From Comamonadaceae bacterium (GTDB taxonomy: Bacteria; Pseudomonadota; Gammaproteobacteria; Burkholderiales; Burkholderiaceae_C): DNA of 33,543 nt. The stretch covers positions 1 to 33,543 of the forward strand of contig VIKI01000090.1 of assembly GCA_008080595.1 (NCBI GenBank). Reading direction: 5' to 3'. Numbering within the stretch: position 1 is the first letter of the stretch; the number at the start of each line of letters is the position of its first letter. The translations under genes were made by a program, and so were the position numbers. The notes under the pieces were generated by a model. The model was not told the origin of the DNA. It did no database searches and worked only from the letters and a program-made list of their open reading frames with translations. Positions 6,944-14,226 of this stretch are shown here, one piece after another.

Positions 6944-8722
6944 ATGATTCCTACGCATTTCAAAATCGTGATTGTTGGCGCCGGCCCTGGGGGGATTTCG
7001 GCGGCGGCACATGCGGCCGAGCTGGGCATTGAGCACGTTCTGCTGGAGGGTTCGGCCTTTATTGCCCATACGATTCATCGCTTCCAAAGAGGCAAGGTGG
7101 TGATGGCTGAGCCAGTGGCACAACCATTGCGTAGTTCGATCAGTTTTGCGGCCGGAGCACGAGAACAGGTGTTGCAGACCTGGGCTGATGAACTTCTCAA
7201 GCACCAGGTCAACACCCGTTTGGGTGCCACGGTGTCGTCGATTGGTGGACAAAAGGGTGATTTCACCCTCACCCTGTCTTCTGGCGATTGCCTGCATGCT
7301 GAGTACATCGTGCTGGCGATTGGTTTGCAGGGCAATATTCGCAAATTGGGTGTACCAGGTGAGGATTTTCCCGGTGTCCAATACCAGCTGGATGACCCGG
7401 TTGAGTACACCGGCGAGACCATCGTGGTGGTGGGTGGGGGTGATGCGGCGGTGGAGAACGCGCTGGCGCTGGCTGAGCAAAACCGGGTGATTCTGGTCAA
7501 TCGGCAAGGGGAGTTTGGCAACTGCAAGGAAGCCAACCTTGAGCTGTTGATGCAAGCGGTGTCACGGGGCAAGATCGAAACTCAGCTCAGCACATTCACC
7601 GAACGTGTCGAAGCCACACCTGAGCAGGGGTTCCCCCTGGTGTATGTGGCGCAAACTCCCCAAGGTCAGGAACACATGGCTTGTCATCGTGTGATTGCCC
7701 GTCTCGGGGCCACGCCGCCGCGCAAGTTGGTAGAGAGTTTCGGTGTGGTTTTTGCCAGCTGCGTGCCTCAGTTGTCAGCGCAGTACGAGTCCAATGTGCC
7801 GGGGCTGTACGTCGTTGGGTCACTGGCCGGTTACCCCCTCATCAAGCAGGCCATCAACCAGGGTTACGAGGTCATTGAATACATCATGGGTCGCCCGGTT
7901 GAACCGGTCGATGAGCCCATGCTGCGGGAAAAGTTTGCAGGCCTCGGGCATGTTCACTCGGTGGCGGATGGGATTGATCTCATCAGAAACAAACTGCCAT
8001 GGCTTTCGCCCCTGACGAGTCTGCAATTGCGGGAGTTTGTCCAGGCCAGTGCCATTCTGACTTTGGAAGATGGTCACGTGGTGTTTCAGCAAAACGACTA
8101 CAGCAACTCTTTCTTTTCGATCCTGTCTGGTGCGGTGCGTATCCAGATCGAAGATGATGAAGGGCAAACATCCATCGTCCATTTGTCGACCGGAGATTTT
8201 TTTGGCGAGATCGGCTTGTTGTCGGGCCGTCGACGTTCTGCCACCGTGGTGGCCCAGGATCATTGCGTGCTGATCGAAACCCCCCGGAGGTACATGATCA
8301 AGCTGCTCAGTTCAACCGAGGGGGTTCAGCGCAAGCTTGATGAAGTTGCGCTCAGGCGTGTCTTGTCCCGCTGCCTGAATGAATCACTGACCGAGCCAGA
8401 GCTGGATTATTTGGTTGAGGATGCCAAATCCAGACACTATTGTGTCGGCGATATTTTGTTTCATGAAGGTGACCGGGCCGATGGTCTTTACCTGATTCGG
8501 CGTGGTTCGGTCACAGTCTCCAGGTTGATTGAAGGCCGTGAAGTGGTGCTGAGTTATGTTTCTGCCGGAAACTACGTGGGTGAGATGGCACTCGTGTCCA
8601 ACAAGCCCCGTTCTGCCACCGTGCGGGCCGCCTCTCCGACCGAGGTGGTTTTGCTGGAAGCACAACGGCTGGGGGCCTTGATGGCGCGAAACCCCGAAAT
8701 TCGCATCAAAGTTGACAATTGA
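6944..8722 (+). CDS. FAD-dependent NAD(P) oxidoreductase with two cyclic-nucleotide-binding domains
   Basis: The N-terminal half (residues 1-330) is a two-dinucleotide-binding flavoprotein of the thioredoxin-reductase/YpdA class. It has FAD motif GAGPGG at 12-17, NAD(P) motif GGGDAA at 164-169 and the FAD-closing LYVVGSLAG near 288-296. It lacks the CxxC redox disulfide, so it does not look like a thioredoxin reductase. The C-terminal half holds two cNMP-binding domains (about 360-455 and 485-580) with phosphate-binding-cassette motifs FGEIGLLSGRRRSATV (420-435) and VGEMALVSNKPRSATV (545-560), both with the Arg expected to bind the nucleotide phosphate. I infer an electron-input subunit gated by cAMP or a related nucleotide. 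It ends NPEIRIKVDN and overlaps the Fe-S gene by 11 bases. From memory, relatives carry the Fe-S part in the same chain, so this stop may be a lesion. Confidence 0.88.
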   Translation: MIPTHFKIVIVGAGPGGISAAAHAAELGIEHVLLEGSAFIAHTIHRFQRGKVVMAEPVAQPLRSSISFAAGAREQVLQTWADELLKHQVNTRLGATVSSIGGQKGDFTLTLSSGDCLHAEYIVLAIGLQGNIRKLGVPGEDFPGVQYQLDDPVEYTGETIVVVGGGDAAVENALALAEQNRVILVNRQGEFGNCKEANLELLMQAVSRGKIETQLSTFTERVEATPEQGFPLVYVAQTPQGQEHMACHRVIARLGATPPRKLVESFGVVFASCVPQLSAQYESNVPGLYVVGSLAGYPLIKQAINQGYEVIEYIMGRPVEPVDEPMLREKFAGLGHVHSVADGIDLIRNKLPWLSPLTSLQLREFVQASAILTLEDGHVVFQQNDYSNSFFSILSGAVRIQIEDDEGQTSIVHLSTGDFFGEIGLLSGRRRSATVVAQDHCVLIETPRRYMIKLLSSTEGVQRKLDEVALRRVLSRCLNESLTEPELDYLVEDAKSRHYCVGDILFHEGDRADGLYLIRRGSVTVSRLIEGREVVLSYVSAGNYVGEMALVSNKPRSATVRAASPTEVVLLEAQRLGALMARNPEIRIKVDN

Positions 8723-9212
8723 CTATTCACGCTGTATCCGTTGCAACAACTGCGAGGCAGCCTGCGCGGATTTGCACGATGGCACGTCCCGGCTAGACCG
8801 TTATGCCGGGCCGACTTATGAGCAAATCCATGTGCCAGCCTCGTGCCGCCATTGTGAACACCCGCATTGCATGAAAGATTGTTCACCCGATGCCATTCAC
8901 CGCTCGGTGAATGGTGAGGTCTACATTGGCAACAGTTGTATCGGCTGCGGAAACTGTCAGAAAAATTGTCCTTACGGCGTGATTCAACTTGAAGTCAAGA
9001 AGGACTATGCCCGACGCAACCTCTGGCAGACCTTGTTTGGGCTGCCGGAATCTTCCCGCTCTGAGTCTGCCGAGCCGCAGGGTGGGCACAGCAAGGCGGT
9101 CAAATGTGACATGTGCAAAGACATCATTGCCGGCCCGGCTTGTGTCAGGTCTTGCCCCACCGGTGCTGCCATGCGTGCCAGTCCCGAAGACTTTCTTGGC
9201 CTCATTCGCTGA
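8712..9212 (+). CDS. 4x[4Fe-4S] ferredoxin-like electron-transfer protein
   Basis: This cytoplasmic Fe-S protein belongs to the DmsB/HybA/NrfC type. Sixteen cysteines fall in four groups: CIRCNNCEAAC, CRHCEHPHCMKDC, CIGCGNCQKNC, and CDMC...CVRSC. Together these predict four [4Fe-4S] clusters that would pass electrons between a dehydrogenase and a membrane cytochrome. No signal peptide is seen. The only upstream start candidate is TTG at 8712, inside the end of the flavoprotein gene and with no clear ribosome binding site, while the first cluster motif begins only six residues later. This abrupt start suggests the domain was originally fused to the flavoprotein and was separated by a deletion plus frame change. 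The next gene starts 11 bases after its stop. Confidence 0.85.
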   Translation: MTIDYSRCIRCNNCEAACADLHDGTSRLDRYAGPTYEQIHVPASCRHCEHPHCMKDCSPDAIHRSVNGEVYIGNSCIGCGNCQKNCPYGVIQLEVKKDYARRNLWQTLFGLPESSRSESAEPQGGHSKAVKCDMCKDIIAGPACVRSCPTGAAMRASPEDFLGLIR

Positions 9213-9223
9213 TAGGAATAACG

Positions 9224-10174
9224 ATGGATGCCATGCGTCGCCCAACCATATTGCAATATCGAGGGTTTCGGTATTTGAAAGTCATGTTTGGGCTCATGTT
9301 GTTGGCCGTTCTGGCCTATGCAGGTACCACCACACTGGTGGGGCGGTATCTGCTCGGAATCACTTCATTGTTGTTGACCGTGTTGTTGATGTGGTACGGC
9401 ATTGCCAAAAGGCGTACACCCATGAACAAGGAGAGGCGTGAGCGCCATGCGGCAGATCATTACCCGTATCCGCAAGATGCGTCCAACCACGGCAAGTCTG
9501 AGCGACTCCAGGGCGAGCGCCGGATCACCCCGGCCAAGGAGAGTTGGTTTTATGGCGGTTGCCTTCAGGGTTGGTTGTCCGCACATGTTTATCTGGGCAC
9601 GGCATTGATCGTGCTGGTCAGCTTACATTCTGGTTTGACTTTCAGTTGGAGTATCCACACCCTGGCCTATGTGTTGATGATGGTGGTGATTGGCAGTGGT
9701 TTCTTTGGGGTCTATGCTTACCTGAACTACCCGCGCCTGATCACCCGCAACATGGGAGAAAACTCACTGGAAGCGATTTTTCGCCACATCACCGAGCTCG
9801 ACGAACAAGCGCGTATTCGGGCTTTGGGTTTTTCAGATGACATCAATCACCTGGTCTTGATGTCGCGCCAGCACACCCGTATTGGCGGTCATCTGATCGA
9901 GCAACTCCGAGGTGATCAAGCCAATTGCCCGACCCGTCTGGCGGTGCAACATATCCATCAACTTGGGCAAACCTTTATCCATGACGCGCAGTCCGAAAAC
10001 TTGCTCGAACTCTATTCGGTGTTGCTTCACAAGGAACGGCTGGTGACCCAAGCCCGAACCGAGATCGCGCTCAAGGCGCGTATGAAAATCTGGCTTTATC
10101 TGCATGTTCCGCTGTCCGTTGGATTGTGTGCTGCCATCCTCTCGCACATCGTCTCCGTGCTGTTTTACTGGTAA
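9224..10174 (+). CDS. Predicted di-haem cytochrome b-like membrane protein
   Basis: This 316-residue membrane protein has about five hydrophobic helices: residues 17-39, 41-60, 117-139, 144-168 and 290-316. Two helices each carry a His pair spaced exactly as H-x13-H: H121/H135 and H294/H308. That spacing is what bis-His b-haems use in bc1-type and related cytochromes b, so I predict two stacked haems crossing the membrane. A hydrophilic helical segment (170-285) lies between the haem helices. AGGAA at 9213-9217 supports the ATG at 9224. Its position between the Fe-S protein and the FHA/multihaem genes makes it the natural membrane step of the chain. I do not recognise a named family and the haem assignment is inference. 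Confidence 0.72.
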   Translation: MDAMRRPTILQYRGFRYLKVMFGLMLLAVLAYAGTTTLVGRYLLGITSLLLTVLLMWYGIAKRRTPMNKERRERHAADHYPYPQDASNHGKSERLQGERRITPAKESWFYGGCLQGWLSAHVYLGTALIVLVSLHSGLTFSWSIHTLAYVLMMVVIGSGFFGVYAYLNYPRLITRNMGENSLEAIFRHITELDEQARIRALGFSDDINHLVLMSRQHTRIGGHLIEQLRGDQANCPTRLAVQHIHQLGQTFIHDAQSENLLELYSVLLHKERLVTQARTEIALKARMKIWLYLHVPLSVGLCAAILSHIVSVLFYW

Positions 10175-10180
10175 AGCCAC

Positions 10181-10555
10181 ATGATTTCCTGCCTCCTGAA
10201 ACAGGTCACGCGCAATCGCAAAGGGCTGGCGAGCAGCAAAGACATCAGCGTGACTGGTGAAACAATGGATATCGGCAGAGCCCCGGTCTGCAAAATTCAC
10301 CTGCTCGATCATCAGGCTTTTTTGCACCATGCAACGATCACTCGCGCGGATGATGGCACCCTGCAGATTGCAGGGGTAGGTGAGGCTGAAATCAGCATCG
10401 ACGGTACGCCCAGGCACATGGCTACCCTCCAGCCGGGCATGCAGATTGGCATTGGGGCTTACCAGTTGCGGGTTGAGCCTTCGTCAGACCCGTATGACCT
10501 GATCTTGCAGCTTGAATGGGTGCAGGCGAACTGGGGTATGGGCTGGCATTGGTGA
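10181..10555 (+). CDS. FHA-like domain protein, probably the N-terminal part of the multihaem protein
   Basis: This 124-residue soluble segment looks like a small FHA domain: DIGRAPVCKIHLLD, a beta-rich core with ADDGTLQIAGVGEAEISIDGTP, and PGMQIGIGAYQLRVEP. The Ser usually found three residues before the conserved His in pThr-binding FHA domains is not present (FLHHATI), so phospho-threonine binding is doubtful. It begins 6 bases after the cytochrome b stop. Its end (EWVQANWGMGWHW) overlaps, in another frame, the start of a membrane anchor. The translation after about residue 115 is probably out of frame. I infer that FHA, membrane helix and multihaem region belong to a single protein interrupted here. 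Confidence 0.6.
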   Translation: MISCLLKQVTRNRKGLASSKDISVTGETMDIGRAPVCKIHLLDHQAFLHHATITRADDGTLQIAGVGEAEISIDGTPRHMATLQPGMQIGIGAYQLRVEPSSDPYDLILQLEWVQANWGMGWHW

Positions 10556-11568
10556 TTCTGTTTTTCTTCCTGTTGTTGCCCCTGCTGCCAAGCACATCGG
10601 TGGCTATTGACCGCTGGCAAGCACAACTTCCGGTCTCCTTCACTGCGGCTTGGCGTGTCGGCACGATCTCGGATGCACACAGCCAGTTTGGAGCCCAATG
10701 CTCGACTTGTCATGAGCGTCCTTTTACTGCCATTTCTGATGCCGCTTGTCTCAAGTGTCACCAGAACAACACACCGCACCGGGTCAGCGCCACGACTTCA
10801 TCACCCACACACCAACAGGCCGCCTGTTCGACTTGCCATTTGGAACATCAGGGCCGGCACAAACTTGTTTTGCATGATGCCCAGCAGTGTGTGGCGTGTC
10901 ATGCGGATATCCAAGGTCAAACCCCTGCTGCAAAAGTTGCCAATGTCCGTGATTTTGGTGAAGATCATCCCGAATTTCACCTGACTTTAAGCACCGGTAC
11001 CCAAACCACCCGAGTCAGTCAGAGTGATCCGGGCAAGTTGAAAGAAAACCCTGCGTTGAAGTTTTCGCACAAGGTGCATCTGGACAAAGCCGGTTTGTCC
11101 ACGCCAGATGGCGAAAAGGTGATGAAGTGCCCGGACTGTCACAAACTCGACCCTGCGGCACGTCGCTTCATGCCGATCACCATGCGCACCACCTGCCAGC
11201 AGTCAGAATGCCACTCGCCTGATTATTCGCTGCCAGCAAAAGGGCCAGTTGTGCATGGGACTGTGAAACAGGTGATGAGCAGCTTGCAGCTCTTTTATGC
11301 CCGCTGGCTGAGTCAATCACCTGCGAACATGGCCAGCTGTGAACTTCGCGCGACCGCCAGCAACCAGAAAACCCGCATCGTCGACTGTGCCTTTGATCTG
11401 GCCCGGAAAAACGCGGGAGAAAATCTTTTGGGTGGCAAGTCGCGTTGTGGTGAGTGCCACGACATTCAGCCAAGCGACGATGCCCAAGCGCCATGGTCAA
11501 TTGCCAGTCCCCAGATCCAGCGCGACTGGCACGCAGCATGCCACGATGGTGTGCACCGACTGCCATGA
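10516..11568 (+). CDS. Membrane-anchored multihaem cytochrome c (main part)
   Basis: A hydrophobic helix (residues 7-26, LGYGLALVILFFFLLLPLLP) acts as signal anchor, followed by a periplasmic region with six CXXCH haem sites: CSTCH 62-66, CLKCH 78-82, CSTCH 104-108, CVACH 125-129, CPDCH 205-209 and CGECH 311-315. There is also one CX4CH site (CQQSECH, 227-233). Residues up to about 335 are coherent; the last ~12 (HAACHDGVHRLP) look like frame-shifted sequence, because a different frame continues with three more CXXCH motifs up to 11731. A complete protein would therefore carry nine CXXCH sites plus one CX4CH. The ATG at 10516 lies within the FHA gene and has no clear ribosome binding site, supporting an original FHA-TM-cytochrome fusion. 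The predicted role is periplasmic electron storage or relay to an unknown acceptor. Confidence 0.8.
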   Translation: MGAGELGYGLALVILFFFLLLPLLPSTSVAIDRWQAQLPVSFTAAWRVGTISDAHSQFGAQCSTCHERPFTAISDAACLKCHQNNTPHRVSATTSSPTHQQAACSTCHLEHQGRHKLVLHDAQQCVACHADIQGQTPAAKVANVRDFGEDHPEFHLTLSTGTQTTRVSQSDPGKLKENPALKFSHKVHLDKAGLSTPDGEKVMKCPDCHKLDPAARRFMPITMRTTCQQSECHSPDYSLPAKGPVVHGTVKQVMSSLQLFYARWLSQSPANMASCELRATASNQKTRIVDCAFDLARKNAGENLLGGKSRCGECHDIQPSDDAQAPWSIASPQIQRDWHAACHDGVHRLP

Positions 11569-11731
11569 CAAGCTGAATTCCGAAAGCAGTGCCGATGTGG
11601 CCATGCCGGGTATATCCAAGTGTCGGCAGTGCCATTCGGGAGCCGAATCCGAGCAAGGCAAAATCTCAACAAACTGCCACAGTTGTCATCAATACCACGC
11701 AACAGAGCAGACTGAACCCCGGGGCTTATGA
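11543..11731 (+). pseudogene. C-terminal three-haem tail of the multihaem cytochrome, out of frame
   Basis: This stretch continues the multihaem protein in another frame: HATMVCTDCHDKLNSESS, then CRQCH and CHSCHQYHATEQ, ending at a TGA at 11729-11731. The three CXXCH motifs are evenly spaced and well preserved, so the frame must have been translated recently or still is in the true sequence. Either a single-base error near 11530-11545 or a short deletion would explain the break. It has no start codon of its own that makes sense. Confidence 0.7.
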
Positions 11732-11756
11732 AGCGCCGACGAGCTTGGCCGGGCTG

Positions 11757-12104
11757 TTATTGACTCAAAATCCAATCGGCCAGATTTTGTTGCACTTTCA
11801 GGTCTTTGCTGTCCAGCACAAAGTGCTTTTCTTCTTTGCCATCCGTCAGCATCTTGACCATTTGACCCGTGGTGAAATGTTTGATGAGAGTGGCTTGTGC
11901 ATCGGTTTTGCCTTTGTATTTTTCGGCAATACTTTTTAATGAAGCGCCCTTTTTGTCTTTGTCCGGTGCATGGCATTTGATGCATTCATTGCCCTTGAAC
12001 AGGGCTTTGGCCGCCTCCACGTCAACAGCTGCCTGCACGGGTGTGGCACAGGCCAAGGCCAAAACAGCAGATGCGCTGGCCAGGGTGATGGATGATTTGA
12101 ACAT
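11757..12104 (-). CDS. Small periplasmic class I cytochrome c (c551/c552-like)
   Basis: This 115-residue monohaem cytochrome c has a Sec signal peptide of about 25 residues (MFKSSITLAS... ending PVQA/AVD) and one haem site, CIKCH. A downstream Met in GQMVKML or nearby could be the sixth ligand. It resembles the small electron carriers that donate to cbb3 or cd1-type enzymes. GGGA just before the ATG acts as ribosome binding site. It diverges from fccA across a 204-bp intergenic region, so a role as electron acceptor for the sulfide dehydrogenase is plausible but not shown. It converges with the multihaem gene, leaving 25 bases between stops. Confidence 0.87.
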   Translation of the reverse strand: MFKSSITLASASAVLALACATPVQAAVDVEAAKALFKGNECIKCHAPDKDKKGASLKSIAEKYKGKTDAQATLIKHFTTGQMVKMLTDGKEEKHFVLDSKDLKVQQNLADWILSQ

Positions 12105-12308
12105 GGCTTTATCCCTTGATGAATGGTGTCACAGTGGCATCTCAGCGAATGACTGGATTGACTCTGATCTTAATGAAATTAATCTCATCTAGAATAAGTA
12201 GTTTCCCTGCAAGTGCTTGTTGCCAAAAGGAAATGTGGGTTGGAGTCCATTTGATCCGCTGTTTTTCTGGTCGACGATTGCGTAAAAATCACAACGAGGG
12301 TGGTGAAA

Positions 12309-12905
12309 ATGTCAAGCAGATGGCGTAAAACTTTCGGTGGGTCAGTGTGGTGTGCTGCCGCACTGGTCATCTCTCCCCATGTGGGCGCTGCTGCACCCAG
12401 TGCCGCCATGCTGGTCAACCCCTGCAGTAGCTGCCACGGGGCTTTGGGTGCCAGTGCCGGGTTGACCCTGCCCAGTCTGGCAGGGCTTCCCAAAACACTC
12501 GTGATTGACGCGATGCAGGAGTTCAAGCGGGGCGTGCGCCCATCGAGTGTCATGGGGCGTATTGCCAAGGCCTACACCGATGAAGACTTTGCTGTCATGG
12601 GGGACTATTTCGCCAGTCAGAAACGCCATGTGACAAAACAAAACCTTGATCCCGAACGGGTGGCCAAAGGAGCCAAGCTGTTCCCGCTCAGTTGTGGTGG
12701 ATCCGCATGCCATGTGGTGGTTGGCCGGTCTACCGAAGATGACCCTCCTGCCGTGGCCAGCCAATGGTTGGGTTACCTGCAAATCCAAATGGACCTGTAC
12801 GTCAATGGTCAACGCAAGATGCCCATGAGAATGGGCGAGTCCATCAAGGCGCTGTCCGCAGCAGACCGCGATGCGCTGTTGCACTATTTCGCCAGCGTGC
12901 AATAA
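12309..12905 (+). CDS. fccA: Di-haem cytochrome subunit of flavocytochrome c sulfide dehydrogenase
   Basis: This 198-residue periplasmic cytochrome is paired with the flavoprotein 13 bases downstream. It has a signal peptide (residues 1 to about 28, SVWCAAALVISPHVGA) and two cytochrome c domains. The first haem site is standard (CSSCH, 39-43). The second is CGGSACH (129-135), a CX4CH motif where FccA proteins normally have CXXCH. Methionines at M82 and in RKMPMRMG are candidate axial ligands. FccA accepts electrons from FAD in FccB and passes them to periplasmic cytochrome c. I chose ATG 12309; GTG codons at 12300 and 12303 in the same frame are alternatives, since GAGGG sits at 12295-12299. 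Confidence 0.85.
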   Translation: MSSRWRKTFGGSVWCAAALVISPHVGAAAPSAAMLVNPCSSCHGALGASAGLTLPSLAGLPKTLVIDAMQEFKRGVRPSSVMGRIAKAYTDEDFAVMGDYFASQKRHVTKQNLDPERVAKGAKLFPLSCGGSACHVVVGRSTEDDPPAVASQWLGYLQIQMDLYVNGQRKMPMRMGESIKALSAADRDALLHYFASVQ

Positions 12906-12918
12906 CCAGGGGCAGAGT

Positions 12919-14217
12919 ATGACAACACAACGCAGAAATTTTCTCAGACTCTTCGGGGCCAGTGGGCTTGCGACCTCTATGGCCTCTTGGTCTTTGCCCA
13001 CACTGGCGGCCAGTGACGTGGCCACGACTTTGGCCAAAAGCAGCGGGCGCAGGGTGGTGGTGGTCGGCGGTGGCTTTGGTGGCACGATTGCCGCCAAATT
13101 CATTCGTATGCAGGATCCAGGCATTGAAGTGGTGCTGATCGAGCCCAACCGGCAATTTGTTGCCAGCCCTATGAGCAATCTCTATCTGGGCGGGCTGCTG
13201 CCTGATTTGTCCACTCTGACCATGGGTTACGACCAGCTGCTGGCGCAGCATGACATCAAAATGGTTTATGACAGTGTCACAGCCATTGATCCCCAAAAAA
13301 AGACCGTCACCGTCTCTACTGATACCATTGACTATGACCGCTTGATCCTCTCTCCGGGCATTGATTTCCGCACCGAAGAGATCCAGGGCTACGATCGGCA
13401 AACCACACCAGAGCAGATGCCACACGCCTGGAAAACCGGCGCTCAGACCCAGTTGCTGCGCCAGCAACTGGTTGACATGCCCGATGGCGGTACCGTGGTG
13501 TTAACGGTGCCTGCTGCGCCGTTTCGCTGCCATGCTGCGCCTTATGAGCGCGCCAGCATGATCGCCATGTACCTCCAACAGCACAAGCCCAAGTCGAAAA
13601 TTGTGCTGCTCGATGCCAATCCCGACATCCTGGTTCATGCCGAGCTGTTCAAAAAAGGCTGGAAAAAACATTACGACGGCATCATTGATTACCGCAGTGC
13701 CCAGAAGCTGATCGCGGTGGATGCGGGCAAACGCAGCGTTGCCCTACAGAGCGGCAAAGAAATCAGGGGCGATGTGGTCAACCTCATTCCCCCCCAACGT
13801 GCTGGTCAGATTGCCGTGGCAGCTGGTTTGGTCGGGCGCGACAAATCCTGGTGTCCGGTCAACGAACTGACTTTTGAATCCACCTTGAAGAAAAACATCC
13901 ACGTGATCGGTGATGCCTGCAGCGCGGGTGCCATGCCCAAGTCCGGGTTTTCGGCCAATGGGCAAGCCAAAATATGCGCTCACAACATCGTGGCATTGAT
14001 GAACGACAAAGAACCCTCGGAGATATCGGGTATCGACACAGCGTTCAGTTACGTCTCGGCCAAAGAAGCCGCCAGTGTGGTCTCGGTTTTTGCCACCAAA
14101 GACAGCAAAATTATCCAGGTACCCAACTCGGGCGGTGTGTCACCTGATTGGTCCGAGACCGAAGCGGCCTACGCCAGCAGCTGGTTCAAAAACATCCTGA
14201 CCGAGATGTCGAGCTGA
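12919..14217 (+). CDS. fccB: Flavoprotein subunit of flavocytochrome c sulfide dehydrogenase (Tat-exported)
   Basis: This 432-residue FAD protein oxidises sulfide (to sulfur or polysulfide) in the periplasm. The N-terminus is a Tat signal (TTQRRNFLRLFGASG, twin Arg at 5-6). The FAD motif VVGGGFGG is at 48-55. The redox-active cysteine pair of the family is kept as C204 (AAPFRCHAAPYERAS) and C312 (WCPVNELTFES). The cysteine that binds FAD covalently in Allochromatium vinosum FccB (YYTCYLSNE) is Ser83 here (FVASPMSNL), so FAD is probably bound non-covalently. LIPPQRAG, GDAC and MPKSGFSANGQ match the family. The start at 12919 follows a CAGGGGCAG ribosome binding region. The gene ends 9 bases from the convergent pfk stop. 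SoxF of sulfur oxidation is an alternative label for the same family. Confidence 0.9.
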   Translation: MTTQRRNFLRLFGASGLATSMASWSLPTLAASDVATTLAKSSGRRVVVVGGGFGGTIAAKFIRMQDPGIEVVLIEPNRQFVASPMSNLYLGGLLPDLSTLTMGYDQLLAQHDIKMVYDSVTAIDPQKKTVTVSTDTIDYDRLILSPGIDFRTEEIQGYDRQTTPEQMPHAWKTGAQTQLLRQQLVDMPDGGTVVLTVPAAPFRCHAAPYERASMIAMYLQQHKPKSKIVLLDANPDILVHAELFKKGWKKHYDGIIDYRSAQKLIAVDAGKRSVALQSGKEIRGDVVNLIPPQRAGQIAVAAGLVGRDKSWCPVNELTFESTLKKNIHVIGDACSAGAMPKSGFSANGQAKICAHNIVALMNDKEPSEISGIDTAFSYVSAKEAASVVSVFATKDSKIIQVPNSGGVSPDWSETEAAYASSWFKNILTEMSS

Positions 14218-14226
14218 CGCTTGTGC

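Noticed and set aside
6944-8722. Thioredoxin reductase as the name of the flavoprotein
   Set aside because: The fold matches, but the CxxC redox pair is missing and two cNMP-binding domains are attached, so that function is not supported.
12158-12195. TTGACT and TAGAAT as a sigma-70 promoter for fccA
   Set aside because: The spacer would be 26 bases; no acceptable -10 is present at 16-18 bases.
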